Shown here piece after piece: positions 48,736 to 59,407 of a stretch of DNA of 64,000 nucleotides (position 1 is its first letter; the number at the start of each line of letters is the position of its first letter). Below the pieces are notes generated by a model that was given only the letters and a program-made list of their open reading frames with translations, was not told the DNA's origin and ran no database searches. The position numbers were made by a program, and so were the translations under genes. Source of the DNA: Thalassotalea ponticola (GTDB lineage Bacteria; Pseudomonadota; Gammaproteobacteria; Enterobacterales; Alteromonadaceae); the NCBI RefSeq assembly GCF_041379045.1, contig NZ_CP166871.1, positions 1,550,001 to 1,614,000 of the forward strand. Reading direction: 5' to 3'.

Positions 48736-49797
48736 CTATTGGTCCCATTGCAGCTGCTTGGCGCGTTGCAATACATCGAGTATTTGTTCACTTTGCGCTA
48801 AGTTAACACAGGCATCGGTAATGCTTTGGCCATACACCAACTGATCTTCTTTTCCAGCGATTACTTGCTGATTGCCTTCGACTAAGAAGCTTTCAATCAT
48901 CACCCCAAAGATTTGCTCGTGGCCACTTGCCAATTGTTCGGCGATATCATTTGCGACAACCGCTTGGCGGGCGTGATTTTTACTCGAGTTACCGTGACTG
49001 CAATCAATCATCACACTCGGCGTGATCTGTGCTTGACGCAATTGTTGGCACGCAGCATCAACATGTGACTGCTGATAATTTGGCTGTTTGCCACCGCGTA
49101 AAATAATGTGCGCATAGGGATTGCCGGAGGTGCGATAAATACACATTTGTCCGGTTTTGTCGGGCGAGTACAATACGTGAGGAACGCTAGACGCCTTTAT
49201 TGCATCGATGGCGATTTTGACATTGCCATCCGTGCCGTTTTTAAAACCGACTGGACACGATAAAGCCGATGCCAATTCGCGGTGCACTTGTGACTCAGTG
49301 GTACGAGCGCCGATCGCTCCCCAACTGATCAAGTCAGAAATATACTGACCGGTCACCATATCTAAAAACTCGGTTGCAGTAGGGAGGCCAAGCTTATTAA
49401 TTTCCATTAATAAATTACGCGCTAGGTGTAGGCCCTTTTCAACGTTAAACGACTTATCGAGGTCAGGATCCGAGATAAGGCCTTTCCAACCGACGGTGGT
49501 ACGCGGTTTTTCAAAGTAAACGCGCATCACAATGTACATTTCGTTGATGTACTTATCGCGAAGCGTTTTTAGGTGACGGGCATATTCTAACGCCGCATCG
49601 GTGTCGTGAATCGAACACGGACCAATAATCACCAACAAACGCTTGTCTTTACCGCTGATAATATTTTCGATAACAGAGCGAGATTCAATGATAGATTTGG
49701 CGCTTTCATCAGATAACGGGATATCGCGCGCAAGTTGAGCTGGCGATATTAAATGGTCAATAAGTGATGTGCGAAACTCGTCGGTTTTTATGGTCAT
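48736..49797 (-). CDS. aroH: 3-deoxy-7-phosphoheptulonate synthase, AroH-like
   Basis: A 353-residue DAHP synthase, first enzyme of the shikimate pathway, condensing PEP and erythrose 4-phosphate. Metal and PEP motifs: LVIIGPCSIHDTDAALEYA, RVYFEKPRTTVGWKGLISDPDL, GARTTESQVHRE and VGFKNGTDGN. The sequence resembles the Trp-sensitive isozyme AroH (TATEFLDMVTGQYI, DKRLLVIIGPCSIHD) more than AroF or AroG. It sits next to ppsR as in E. coli, linking PEP supply and use. Confidence 0.88.
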   Translation of the reverse strand: MTIKTDEFRTSLIDHLISPAQLARDIPLSDESAKSIIESRSVIENIISGKDKRLLVIIGPCSIHDTDAALEYARHLKTLRDKYINEMYIVMRVYFEKPRTTVGWKGLISDPDLDKSFNVEKGLHLARNLLMEINKLGLPTATEFLDMVTGQYISDLISWGAIGARTTESQVHRELASALSCPVGFKNGTDGNVKIAIDAIKASSVPHVLYSPDKTGQMCIYRTSGNPYAHIILRGGKQPNYQQSHVDAACQQLRQAQITPSVMIDCSHGNSSKNHARQAVVANDIAEQLASGHEQIFGVMIESFLVEGNQQVIAGKEDQLVYGQSITDACVNLAQSEQILDVLQRAKQLQWDQ

Positions 49798-50031
49798 GAA
49801 AACAAATCTAAGGGCGACAAAGAATAAAGACCGTAACTATACCAAAAATAGCAGCTATTTAAACTGTTTTAGCTGCTAAAACTTAGCTGGCTAATCAATA
49901 AAGCGTGCCGTATGCGACAATTTTAACCAATAGCGTTTGCAGTGTTGATTTTTGCTGTCCGGGTATTGGTTTGGCGCTCGCCTTTGTCTGTGTCGTATAT
50001 GTTGTAACCCGTTAAGCCATACTTATCTAGA

Positions 50032-50841
50032 TTAGTATTTGTAGCGGTGTAATCCGGCATCGGCAATGATTTTGGCAGAGATTTCTTCTACAGAAAACGC
50101 CGTTGTATTGATATAGTTGATGCGTTCTTTTTTATACAGCTTCTCAACTTCGCGTATTTCCATTCGACACTGGCGTAACGAAGAGTATTTTGAATTGGCG
50201 CGACGCCCATCGCGTATGTCGTGCAATCTTTCAGGGTCAATGGTCAAGCCAAACAGCTTCTTTTTGTGCTTGGCTAAAAACGGAGGTAGCTTTAGTTCGT
50301 CCATATCATCGTCGGTAAACGGGTAGTTTGCCGCTTTAATACCGTATTGCAATGCCAAGTACAGTGAAGAAGGGGTTTTGCCGGAGCGCGATACACCAAC
50401 CAAAATCACGTCGGCGTGTTCATAATCGGTAACTTTACTGCCGTCATCGTTGGCAAGGGCAAAGTTTACCGCGTCAATGCGATAGTCATAACTGTTTTCG
50501 TGGATCGAGTGAGTGCGATGTGATTTTGGCTTGGCTGGAATACCGAGCTCTTGTTCTACTGGGCTGACAAAGTGCTCCAAAAAGTTGTAAATCACCGCAT
50601 CACTGGAATCGATTATCTCGCGTGTTTCAGGTTTAACAAAGGTGTGAAACACAAACGGCTTTTCACCACTTTGCTTACTGACCAAATTGATCTGTTTTTT
50701 TACCTCAAGCGCTTTGTCAACGGTTTCAACAAATGGAATGGTGACGTGCTCAAACTCAATGGGAAATAAAGACAGTAAGGCGTGACCAAACACTTCGGAG
50801 GTGATGGCAGTGCCATCGGAAATATAAAAAGCTGTACGCAT
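50032..50841 (-). CDS. ppsR: PEP synthase regulatory protein (kinase/pyrophosphorylase)
   Basis: A 269-residue bifunctional regulator that inactivates PpsA by ADP-dependent threonine phosphorylation and reactivates it by phosphorolysis. The P-loop [19 protein letters not shown] lies near residue 150. [24 protein letters not shown] opens the DUF299 family fold. It is divergent from ppsA, its target, with ~150 bases between them for both promoters. Confidence 0.95.
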   Translation of the reverse strand: MRTAFYISDGTAITSEVFGHALLSLFPIEFEHVTIPFVETVDKALEVKKQINLVSKQSGEKPFVFHTFVKPETREIIDSSDAVIYNFLEHFVSPVEQELGIPAKPKSHRTHSIHENSYDYRIDAVNFALANDDGSKVTDYEHADVILVGVSRSGKTPSSLYLALQYGIKAANYPFTDDDMDELKLPPFLAKHKKKLFGLTIDPERLHDIRDGRRANSKYSSLRQCRMEIREVEKLYKKERINYINTTAFSVEEISAKIIADAGLHRYKY

Positions 50842-50992
50842 TTTGTTCTCAAATGGAAGTTGATATAAAAGTTTTCGTTATGGCTTTTAGTTTATCGTCT
50901 TAGTGTGTAAAATGTCCATGCAATTTAAGAAGCTAACAGCATAAGTTAGCTCTTAGTTATTACAATATGTTTATTCTTGTTAGGAGAGCAGT

Positions 50993-53368
50993 GTGCAAGA
51001 AAATGTACTTTGGTACCAGCACTTAGGTATGGCGGATGTTGATCGCGTTGGCGGTAAAAATGCATCTTTAGGTGAAATGATTTCGAACCTGGCAAATGTA
51101 GGAGTTCAGGTACCAGGAGGCTTTGCAACAACGGCTTATGCGTTTAATCACTTTTTAGAACAGTCGGGATTAAACGAGAAAATTTACGCCGAGTTAGACA
51201 CTTTAGATGTCAGTGATATTCAAGCGCTAACTGCCAGTGGGGCGAAGATTAGACAATGGATCATCGACACCCCGTTTCATCCGCAAATGCAACAGGACAT
51301 CGAAGAAGCTTACAATGAGCTAGCGGGTGGATATGGCGATGAAGTGTCGTTTGCTGTTCGTTCATCGGCTACCGCAGAAGACATGCCTGATGCGTCTTTT
51401 GCCGGTCAACAAGAAACGTTTTTAAACGTACGCGGTTTGGATGCGGTATTTACCGCCATTAAACACGTATTTGCATCACTGTTTAACGATCGCGCTATTT
51501 CGTATCGCGTTCACTCAGGTTACGACCACCGCGGTGTCGCCTTATCGGCCGGTATTCAACGTATGGTGCGCTCGGATAAAGCGTCTAGTGGGGTAATGTT
51601 TTCAATAGATACCGAATCTGGCTTTGACGACGTAGTATTTATCACATCGAGCTATGGTTTGGGGGAGATGGTGGTACAAGGCGCTGTAAATCCTGATGAG
51701 TTTTACGTTCACAAACCGACATTAGCGGCTGGTAGACCTGCCATATTGCGTCGCAATATCGGCTCAAAAGCCATTAAAATGATTTACTCAGACAATCAAC
51801 AACACGGTAAGCAAGTTGAGATTGTTGACGTCGACATAGCGCAAAGCAATGCCTTTTCAATTACCGACAGTGAAATCGAAGAGCTAGCCAAGCAAGCGGT
51901 GATCATTGAACAACACTACGGTCGCCCAATGGATATTGAGTGGGCAAAAGACGGTTTAGACGGCAAGTTGTACATTGTTCAGGCTCGTCCTGAAACCGTG
52001 GTAAGTCGCGCTTCGGCAAATGTGATTGAACAGTTTCAGCTTGTCGACAAGTCAGCCGTTATTTGTGAAGGTCGTGCTATTGGTAACAAGATCGGCAAGG
52101 GCACAGTCAAGGTATTGTCGTCGATTGATGAAATGGACAAAGTGCAAGAAGGCGACGTGTTGGTTACCGATATGACGGATCCCGATTGGGAGCCTATTAT
52201 GAAGCGCGCGTCAGCGATTGTCACCAATCGCGGTGGTCGAACGTGCCATGCTGCGATTATTGCTCGTGAAATGGGGATTCCTGCTGTGGTCGGTTGTGGC
52301 GATGCCACCGATAAAATTGCCGATGGCTCTGCGGTTACTGTATCCTGTGCTGAAGGTGACACCGGCTTTATTTATCAAGGTGAATTGGAGTATCAGGTGT
52401 CGACCTCGCAAGTCGATAATATGCCTGCCATTCCAATGAAAATAATGATGAATGTTGGCAACCCCGATCGCGCCTTTAGCTTTGCTCGTTTACCGCATGC
52501 TGGAGTAGGACTTGCCCGCGTTGAATTCGTGATCAACAAGATGATTGGTGTACATCCCAAGGCGCTACTTAATTTCGAAAACGAAGCGCCGTCATTACAA
52601 CAAGAGATCAGCGATATCATCGCCGGTTATGACTCGCCAAAAGAGTTCTACATACAAAAGTTAACGGAAGGAATTGCGACGCTTGCTGCAGCGTTTGCGC
52701 CAGAGCGCGTTATCGTGCGCATGTCGGATTTCAAATCGAATGAATACGCCAACTTAGTCGGCGGCGATATTTATGAACCAGACGAAGAAAACCCAATGAT
52801 TGGTTACCGCGGTGCATCGCGTTATATTTCCGATGATTTTCGCGAGTGTTTTGCGATGGAATGTGAGGCCATTAAACGCGTTCGCAACGACATGGGGCTA
52901 ACCAATGTAGAAATCATGATCCCATTCGTGCGCACCGTTGACGAAGCTGAGCAGGTGATTGCTATCTTGGCTGAAAATGGCTTGCAGCGCGGTGAAAACC
53001 AATTGAAAGTGATTATGATGTGTGAACTTCCTTCAAATGCATTGCTCGCTGATCAATTCTTGGATCACTTTGATGGCTTTTCAATTGGTTCAAACGATTT
53101 GACCCAGCTAACCTTAGGTCTGGATCGAGACTCAGGATTAATTGCCCATTTATTTGATGAGCGCAATGAGGCGATCAAAGTGTTACTTCAAATGGCCATT
53201 AAAGCATGTAAAGCACGTGGTAAATACGTTGGTATTTGTGGTCAGGGACCTTCTGATCACAAAGACTTTGCCCATTGGTTGGTGGAACAGGGTATCGACT
53301 CTGTGTCACTTAACCCTGATACCGTTCTAGATACGTGGTTGTATTTAGCAGAGCAAAGTAATCACTAA
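50993..53368 (+). CDS. ppsA: Phosphoenolpyruvate synthase
   Basis: A 791-residue gluconeogenic enzyme (E. coli 792) making PEP from pyruvate and ATP. Domains in order: ATP-binding (about 1-350) with [11 protein letters not shown] and [18 protein letters not shown]; the phosphohistidine swivel domain with [16 protein letters not shown] (catalytic His, with the regulatory Thr just before it); and the C-terminal PEP/pyruvate domain with [29 protein letters not shown] and [12 protein letters not shown] start behind AGGAGAG. Divergent from ppsR. Confidence 0.97.
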   Translation: MQENVLWYQHLGMADVDRVGGKNASLGEMISNLANVGVQVPGGFATTAYAFNHFLEQSGLNEKIYAELDTLDVSDIQALTASGAKIRQWIIDTPFHPQMQQDIEEAYNELAGGYGDEVSFAVRSSATAEDMPDASFAGQQETFLNVRGLDAVFTAIKHVFASLFNDRAISYRVHSGYDHRGVALSAGIQRMVRSDKASSGVMFSIDTESGFDDVVFITSSYGLGEMVVQGAVNPDEFYVHKPTLAAGRPAILRRNIGSKAIKMIYSDNQQHGKQVEIVDVDIAQSNAFSITDSEIEELAKQAVIIEQHYGRPMDIEWAKDGLDGKLYIVQARPETVVSRASANVIEQFQLVDKSAVICEGRAIGNKIGKGTVKVLSSIDEMDKVQEGDVLVTDMTDPDWEPIMKRASAIVTNRGGRTCHAAIIAREMGIPAVVGCGDATDKIADGSAVTVSCAEGDTGFIYQGELEYQVSTSQVDNMPAIPMKIMMNVGNPDRAFSFARLPHAGVGLARVEFVINKMIGVHPKALLNFENEAPSLQQEISDIIAGYDSPKEFYIQKLTEGIATLAAAFAPERVIVRMSDFKSNEYANLVGGDIYEPDEENPMIGYRGASRYISDDFRECFAMECEAIKRVRNDMGLTNVEIMIPFVRTVDEAEQVIAILAENGLQRGENQLKVIMMCELPSNALLADQFLDHFDGFSIGSNDLTQLTLGLDRDSGLIAHLFDERNEAIKVLLQMAIKACKARGKYVGICGQGPSDHKDFAHWLVEQGIDSVSLNPDTVLDTWLYLAEQSNH

Positions 53369-53393
53369 TATCGTCTGAACACTATCTTTGTCT

Positions 53394-53432
53394 ATGCCAG
53401 TTAGCCTGTGAATAGGGTAACTGGCATTTTTT
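53394..53432 (+). terminator. Terminator of ppsA
   Basis: TGCCAGTTA pairs with TAACTGGCA, 14-base loop, six T after the stem. Confidence 0.85.
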
Positions 53433-53732
53433 ATTCTTGCCTTAGCTGTCCTTTATGTCGGTGACGAGTCGCAGTGCTAACCACGCACCATTTGTTGTAC
53501 TAGCCGCGGTTGCTGGACAAGCCTAATATCGCTGTTGTTAAACCACCGCTATCGCTGCTTTTTATAAACGGCGTATATTCATGCACTTTGAGTGTCGAAA
53601 AATAACTCAAATCAACAATTACCCCCTTTAACCGGGTGGAAAAAGGCGCAAATTAACGGTTTAAACATTGTATTTATAACAATTATTTAGCATCATTAAC
53701 GTTTGCCGTAACCAGATACAGAAAACCTATAC
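53433..53732. other. Intergenic region between ppsA and ydiJ
   Basis: About 300 bases holding the presumed ydiJ promoter. I find no strong -35/-10 pair, RNA gene or repeat. Confidence 0.4.
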
Positions 53733-56700
53733 ATGTTACCTCGTTTAGCTATTACCGAAACCATTTCTCCGTTATATCAAGCGTATGTAAAAGCGCTTAA
53801 AAAAGCCGGTTTTACTGGCGATGTAGAGATATCGTATGCGTCCCGTTTAGCGGTTGCTACCGACAACAGTGTTTATCAACAATTACCGCAAGCGGTGATG
53901 CACCCGCGAACCGTGGAAGATGTTAAACTGATCAATCGGGTTGCCAGTGAAGCGCGCTTTAATGAGATAAAGTTCAGTGCCCGCGGTGGCGGAACTGGCA
54001 CCAACGGTCAAAGTTTAACCCCTGGTATTGTGGTTGACATGTCGCGTCATATGAAACAAATCATCGAGGTAAACACCAATGAGCATTGGGTTAAAGTTCA
54101 AGCTGGCGTTGTTAAAGATCAGTTAAATGAATTTTTAAAGCCTCTTGGGTTCTTTTTCTCGCCAGATTTGTCGACCAGTAATCGGGCAACCATTGGCGGT
54201 ATGATCAATACCGACGCTTCTGGTCAGGGGAGTTTGGTATACGGAAAAACATCCGAACACGTACTGGCGTTACGGTGTGTATTAGCCAATGGCAATGAGT
54301 TACACACACAAGCCAAAACCAAACAACAAGTCGAGGACATTATTGCCAAAGGCGACAACGAAGCGCAATTGTACGAGACAGCGTATTCGTCTTGTTTGCA
54401 AAACCGCGACCAAATCGTCGCCACGTTTCCTCGTTTAAATCGGTTTTTAACCGGCTATGACTTAGAGCATGTATTTAACGATGATTTATCACGTTTTGAT
54501 TTAGGCCGTTTGATAACGGGCTCAGAAGGTACGCTGGCGATGGTCACCGAAGCGACCTTAAACATTACGCCAATTCCCAGTGTCAGAGCGTTAGTCAATA
54601 TAAAATACGACAGTTTCGAATCGGCACTGCGACATGCGCCTGCACTCGTCAAGGCTAACGCCTTGTCGGTAGAAACCGTCGACAGTCGGGTGTTAAATTT
54701 AGCAAAATCTGACATTATTTGGCATTCTGTTGCCGATTTGATCACCGATGTGGCCAATCAACACATGGATGGACTGAACTTAGTTGAATTTGCCGGAGAC
54801 AGTGAAGCAGAAATCGAACAAGCCATTGCCTCGCTAGAACAGTCTTTGAACAACAGTATTAGCGAGCAACAACACGGCGTTATCGGCTATCAATTGACCT
54901 ATGATTTAGCCTCGATCAATCGTTTGTACGCGATGCGCAAAAAAGCCGTGGGTCTACTCGGTAATAGCAAGGACCAAGCAAAGCCGATCGCCTTTGCCGA
55001 AGACACGGCAGTACCACCTGAAAACTTAGCCGATTTTATTTTAGAGTTTCGTCAGTTATTAGATGGTTACCAATTGGATTACGGCATGTTCGGTCACGTC
55101 GATGCTGGGGTGTTACACGTTCGTCCAGCGCTTGATATGTGCGATCCGAAACAAGAACAAATCATGCGGGAGATCTCCGATCAAGTGGTTGCACTCACCT
55201 CAAAATACGGTGGCTTGATGTGGGGTGAACACGGTAAGGGTTATCGCAGTGAATACGGCATAGACTTTTTCGGCGAAACATTATTTACTGAACTTCGGCG
55301 TATCAAGGCGGCATTTGATCCACTGAACAAAATGAACCCTGGAAAAATTTGTACGCCACTAGCTTCAAACGAATCCTTAGTGTCGGTTGATGGTGTCAAA
55401 CGCGGCTATTTCGATCGACAAATTCCGATCGCCGTACGTGAGACACTTCCTTCTGTGACCAATTGCAATGGCAATGGCTTGTGCTTTAACTTTGATCCCA
55501 AGTCGCCGATGTGCCCATCGAGCAAAATTACCTCTGATAGACGCCACTCACCAAAAGGCCGCGCGGGATTAATGAGAGAATGGTTGCGGTTACTCAGTGA
55601 GCAAAATGTCGATTTTAACGATCTGAGTAAGCAAGATCAGGGCTTTAGTGTTAAATCACTGGCGCTAAAAACCGTGCATACACTGCAAGGAAAATTGTTA
55701 ACCGATGATTTTTCGCATGAAGTTATGGACGCGATGAGTGGGTGTTTGGCCTGTAAAGCCTGTGCCAGCCAGTGTCCGGTAAAGGTCGATGTACCTGAAT
55801 TCAAAGCGCAGTTTACGCAGGTGTATTACTCGAGATATTTACGGCCAATGAAAGATCACGTAGTCGCCAATATTGAGCGAATCGCCCCGAAACTAGCCAA
55901 CATCCCTCGCGTGGCCAATTTAGCCATTGATAATCGGTTGTTTGCGCTATTTTCCAAACAGGTGCTCGGTTACGTCGATACGCCACTTTTGTCGGTACCA
56001 ACACTGTCTCAGCAATTACAACGGGAAACGTATAAACGCTTTGACCTCAGTCAGTTAGCGGCGTTAAGCGAACGCGAGCGAGAGGGGATAGTGGTCGTCG
56101 TTCAAGACCCGTTTACCAGTTTTTACGATGCCAATGTGGTCAGTGACTTTATGGCATTAATCAAACGTTTGGGCTTTAGCCCGGTGTTATTACCGTTTAT
56201 GCCAAATGGTAAACCACAACACGTTAAAGGCTTTTTACAGAAATTTGCGTCGACAGCAAAAGACAGTGCCGCTTTGCTGAGCCAACTTGCCGATCTCAAT
56301 ATCACCATGGTTGGTTGTGATGCATCGATGGTGCTGTGTTATCGCGATGAGTACAAGCAGGTGTTAGCGGACCAAGAGACGCAATTTTCGGTGTTGTTAG
56401 CCCACGAATGGTTATCTTTGATGATTGACTCGCCGCAACGACAGTTCAAGGTGAAAGCGCAGCCTAGTGATACAACCTATCAATTGTTCAGTCACTGTAC
56501 TGAGAAAACCGCATTGCCGTCGAGTGAACAACAATGGCAAACAATATTTAAATATTTTGGCCTTAAGCTAATGTCTGTCTCTGTTGGTTGTTGCGGTATG
56601 GCGGGAACCTACGGTCATGAGAAAAGCCATTATCAACGGTCAAAAGGGTTATACCAGCTCAGTTGGCAGCAACCGATAGAAGCGGGGGTGGAGCAATATC

Positions 56701-56801
56701 AACTGGCTACTGGTTTTTCGTGTCGCTCGCAAGTAAAGCGTTTCGGTCAAAAGCGCCTTCGTCATCCATTGCAAGCACTGTTAACCCACCTTGAGCCATA
56801 A
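53733..56801 (+). CDS. ydiJ: FAD-linked D-2-hydroxyglutarate dehydrogenase (YdiJ type)
   Basis: A 1022-residue fusion (E. coli YdiJ 1018). N-terminal FAD-binding PCMH domain (about 40-280) with SARGGGTGTNGQSL and GGMINTDASGQGSLVYG. FAD-oxidase C domain (about 290-540) with GHVDAGVLHVRPALD and GEHGKGYRSEYG. Then a 4Fe-4S part with CPSSKITSDRRHSPKGRA and CLACKACASQCPVKVDVPEF, and a C-terminal CCG-like part with VGCCGMAGTYGHE. It oxidises D-2-hydroxyglutarate, which arises as a by-product of SerA activity. The neighbourhood with ppsA, ppsR and aroH resembles E. coli. Confidence 0.92.
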   Translation: MLPRLAITETISPLYQAYVKALKKAGFTGDVEISYASRLAVATDNSVYQQLPQAVMHPRTVEDVKLINRVASEARFNEIKFSARGGGTGTNGQSLTPGIVVDMSRHMKQIIEVNTNEHWVKVQAGVVKDQLNEFLKPLGFFFSPDLSTSNRATIGGMINTDASGQGSLVYGKTSEHVLALRCVLANGNELHTQAKTKQQVEDIIAKGDNEAQLYETAYSSCLQNRDQIVATFPRLNRFLTGYDLEHVFNDDLSRFDLGRLITGSEGTLAMVTEATLNITPIPSVRALVNIKYDSFESALRHAPALVKANALSVETVDSRVLNLAKSDIIWHSVADLITDVANQHMDGLNLVEFAGDSEAEIEQAIASLEQSLNNSISEQQHGVIGYQLTYDLASINRLYAMRKKAVGLLGNSKDQAKPIAFAEDTAVPPENLADFILEFRQLLDGYQLDYGMFGHVDAGVLHVRPALDMCDPKQEQIMREISDQVVALTSKYGGLMWGEHGKGYRSEYGIDFFGETLFTELRRIKAAFDPLNKMNPGKICTPLASNESLVSVDGVKRGYFDRQIPIAVRETLPSVTNCNGNGLCFNFDPKSPMCPSSKITSDRRHSPKGRAGLMREWLRLLSEQNVDFNDLSKQDQGFSVKSLALKTVHTLQGKLLTDDFSHEVMDAMSGCLACKACASQCPVKVDVPEFKAQFTQVYYSRYLRPMKDHVVANIERIAPKLANIPRVANLAIDNRLFALFSKQVLGYVDTPLLSVPTLSQQLQRETYKRFDLSQLAALSEREREGIVVVVQDPFTSFYDANVVSDFMALIKRLGFSPVLLPFMPNGKPQHVKGFLQKFASTAKDSAALLSQLADLNITMVGCDASMVLCYRDEYKQVLADQETQFSVLLAHEWLSLMIDSPQRQFKVKAQPSDTTYQLFSHCTEKTALPSSEQQWQTIFKYFGLKLMSVSVGCCGMAGTYGHEKSHYQRSKGLYQLSWQQPIEAGVEQYQLATGFSCRSQVKRFGQKRLRHPLQALLTHLEP

Positions 56802-56803
56802 TA

Positions 56804-56834
56804 AAAAAGGTTGCCACCTGAAAACGGTGTGCAA
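56804..56834. terminator. Bidirectional terminator between ydiJ and leucine dehydrogenase
   Basis: AAAAAGGTTGC...ACC pairs with GGT...GCAACCTTTT, with an A run on one side and a T run on the other. It can serve both convergent genes. Confidence 0.8.
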
Positions 56835-56893
56835 CCTTTTATTTATTCAACAGGCCGTCAATTTAAACCCTAAGGTAAACGGCAAGTTTGGCC

Positions 56894-57937
56894 TTATTGG
56901 TGTCCGTTGGCAATAATTTCTCTGGCCATGGCGTCTGCCACTTCACCTGTAGGCTTGTTTAGCTCACCGGCTTTTTCAAACACATTCATCAGAGTGTGGT
57001 AAATATTCTCAACCAGTCGAGTCGCTTCGTCTTTACAATACGGCTCAGGGTAAATCTCAAGCGCGACATTGATAATACCACCGGCGTTAATGACATAATC
57101 TGGTGCGTACAAAATACCCTTGTCTTTTAGTACTTGGTCATGACGAACTTCGGCTAATTGATTGTTGGCACAGCCAGCAATAATCACTGCTTTTAATTGC
57201 GCAATGGTCTCGTCGTTAATACTCGCGCCAAGCGCACACGGGGCAAAAACGTCAACGTCTTGAGAATATATTTCATTTAATGCAACAACTTCGGCATTGA
57301 GTTCGCGCTGCGCTTTGGCCAATATATCTTGATTAATATCGGTAACCACCAAACTCGCACCCGCGGCGTGAAGTTTTTCACACAGTGAATAGCCAACACT
57401 GCCCAAACCTTGTACGGCAACGCGAATACCCGATAAGTCATCTTTGTTTAGCTTGTATTTTACCGCCGCTTTAATACCTAAAAATGTACCTAGTGCGGTA
57501 AATGGACCTGGGTTACCACTTTTACCTTCTAAGCCTGAGACATAGTCAGTTTGGGTGTTAACAATGGCCATGTCCGCAGTGGTGATGTTGACATCTTCAG
57601 CGGTAATGTAACGGCCTTGGATGCGTTCGACCGCTCGACCAAAGGCTTCAAAAAGGGCTTGTGATTTAAGCTTTTGCGGGTTACCAATAATAACCGCTTT
57701 ACCACCACCTAGCTTAAGTCCGGCCATTGCATTTTTGTAAGTCATGCCTTTTGATAGACGCAGCACATCTTTAAGCGCGTCTTGTTCGTTTTCATAGTCC
57801 CAAAAACGACAACCACCGGCCGCAGGGCCAAGATTGGTATTATGTACGGCAATAATGGCTCTTAAACCAGTTTCTTGATCTGAACAGTAAATGACTTGCT
57901 CGTGATGATCAAAATCGCTTAGGTTAAATACCGACAC
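56894..57937 (-). CDS. Leucine dehydrogenase (Glu/Leu/Phe/Val dehydrogenase)
   Basis: A 347-residue NAD-dependent enzyme that reversibly deaminates leucine, valine or isoleucine. The catalytic Lys lies in GLKLGGGKAVIIG, upstream are AAGGCRFWDY and LSKGMTYKNAMAG, and the NAD fold is VAVQGLGSVGYSLCEKLH. ADMAIVNTQTDYV and DYVINAGGIINVALE are conserved in leucine dehydrogenases. GTG start at 57937 behind GGGAG. The branched-chain oxoacid product could feed the 2-oxoacid oxidoreductase of 8.9-13.5 kb, which is only a suggestion. Confidence 0.92.
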   Translation of the reverse strand: MSVFNLSDFDHHEQVIYCSDQETGLRAIIAVHNTNLGPAAGGCRFWDYENEQDALKDVLRLSKGMTYKNAMAGLKLGGGKAVIIGNPQKLKSQALFEAFGRAVERIQGRYITAEDVNITTADMAIVNTQTDYVSGLEGKSGNPGPFTALGTFLGIKAAVKYKLNKDDLSGIRVAVQGLGSVGYSLCEKLHAAGASLVVTDINQDILAKAQRELNAEVVALNEIYSQDVDVFAPCALGASINDETIAQLKAVIIAGCANNQLAEVRHDQVLKDKGILYAPDYVINAGGIINVALEIYPEPYCKDEATRLVENIYHTLMNVFEKAGELNKPTGEVADAMAREIIANGHQ

Positions 57938-58195
57938 AGTGTTCTCCCAATGTGTTTATTATATTTTACTCAGTAAGCGTTATTTGCTCGCTGAATATCG
58001 CTGATAAAATTTAGCGCAAACATACCATTTTAACGCGTCAGACTCTACGCTTTGCCGATAATTTTTGTCTAAAAAAGCCAATATTTTACTGCGAGTGTTG
58101 AGCCTCGCCTGAATTTTGTTCAATTGTAACAATAAAGCTTGTTTTTAGGTGGCAATTCTGCGAAATTGAGGCGTGTCGATAATGGGAGATGTATT

Positions 58196-58621
58196 ATGAC
58201 AAATGAAAATGAATACAGTGCGATGAGTGAACAACAACGCGCTGAATGGGTGAGAGAACAATACCAAAAAGCCACCAAATATTTAGCAGAAAAGGGCATT
58301 GTTACCGAGAGTGTTGCACCGGAATCAAGTCGCTATTTACCACCGATTGTGTCGGTTTGGAAGTTGCGCACCATCAACCAAGACAAAGTTTGGGTGATCA
58401 GTGGAGACGTGCCTTGCGATCATATCCACGCAGATTCAGAGAGTAATGTTCGCGATGCACTGCGCAACTTTTCAATGAAGTGGCAGATGCAGGCTGAAGC
58501 CATACGCCAATCGGCAAAAGACAAGAGTCAACTTGCATTCGCAGCCTATCTAGTGTCGCGTGCAGAAGGTTTATATCAGTTATTTGAAAACGATAAATTC
58601 TGGACTGAGACAACTGTATAA
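58196..58621 (+). CDS. DUF4826 family protein
   Basis: A 141-residue soluble protein of unknown function. I start at ATG 58196 (MTNENEYSAMSEQQRAEWV), 7 bases after GGGAGA; an in-frame codon 57 bases upstream is not supported. RYLPPIVSVWKLR and WVISGDVPCDHIHADS are recognisable DUF4826 features. Convergent with a GNAT gene and ended by a strong terminator. Confidence 0.85.
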   Translation: MTNENEYSAMSEQQRAEWVREQYQKATKYLAEKGIVTESVAPESSRYLPPIVSVWKLRTINQDKVWVISGDVPCDHIHADSESNVRDALRNFSMKWQMQAEAIRQSAKDKSQLAFAAYLVSRAEGLYQLFENDKFWTETTV

Positions 58622-58680
58622 ACGCGTTTGCGCCTAATCGCACAGTGGCAGGTCAAGTCATCCTTGGTGATGGTATATAC

Positions 58681-58713
58681 TAGCCAATACGTCCGCCACG
58701 TATTGGCTTTTTA
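58681..58713 (+). terminator. Terminator of the DUF4826 gene
   Basis: AGCCAATACGT pairs with ACGTATTGGCT around a 5-base loop, followed by T. It overlaps the end of the convergent GNAT gene by a few bases. Confidence 0.88.
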
Positions 58714-59172
58714 GTGTGATAAATAAAAGCGTTTAAAATCAATTTCAACTAGATCACAACACATTCGTTGGCGCGGCAAACCCGCTTCCATAAACACATC
58801 ACCGATACTGATGAAATTATGCCGGGTAAAATAATCAACCGCATCTAATGAGCTATTAATAAACACTTGCTTTAGTTGGTTGCGGTGTGCAATTGACAAC
58901 AGGGCTTGGATAACGTCTTTGCCGATCGGTGATTTGCGCTGTGACATGACCACACAAATTCGCGATATTTCACCGTGTTTGGTGATACGTCCTGTCGCTA
59001 AAGGCTCTTTAGTGGATTTGTCGGTTACTAATACGTGAAAGGCTTCTTGATCGAGGCTGTCAAATTCGACATGTGGCGGAATACGGTGCTCGCAAACGAA
59101 CACTTTTTCACGCACCGCCTTTAGCTGGCGTTTGGCTTGTTGCCAACTCACTTCACTAATGTGGTAACTCAT
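58711..59172 (-). CDS. GNAT-family N-acetyltransferase
   Basis: A 153-residue acetyltransferase-like protein of the ElaA/YjcF sort. VREKVFVCEHRIPPHVEFDSLDQEAFHVLV opens the fold, and the acetyl-CoA loop is partly degenerate (QRKSPIGKDVIQALL in place of a Q/RxxGxG/A core). YFTRHNFISIGDVFMEAGLPRQRM is the C-terminal substrate region. AAGG site before ATG. Substrate unknown. Confidence 0.85.
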   Translation of the reverse strand: MSYHISEVSWQQAKRQLKAVREKVFVCEHRIPPHVEFDSLDQEAFHVLVTDKSTKEPLATGRITKHGEISRICVVMSQRKSPIGKDVIQALLSIAHRNQLKQVFINSSLDAVDYFTRHNFISIGDVFMEAGLPRQRMCCDLVEIDFKRFYLSH

Positions 59173-59407
59173 TACCTTACCCAGACCGTCATATTATCTG
59201 ACAAACGCCATGTTCGTAAAAAAGTTTGCTGAATGACGCAGCACCTTCGCTACAGAACTGACCGTATGCAGGTTCTCGTTAGGGTTTTGGGTTAACGCTG
59301 AGATTACTTTACAACGTTAGATCACATCATCACCAAACCAATAGCGCTAATAGCAGGCACAAAGCAGTCTATTCAGCGCTAAAGCTCAAATTTCAAACAC
59401 AGCTGTG

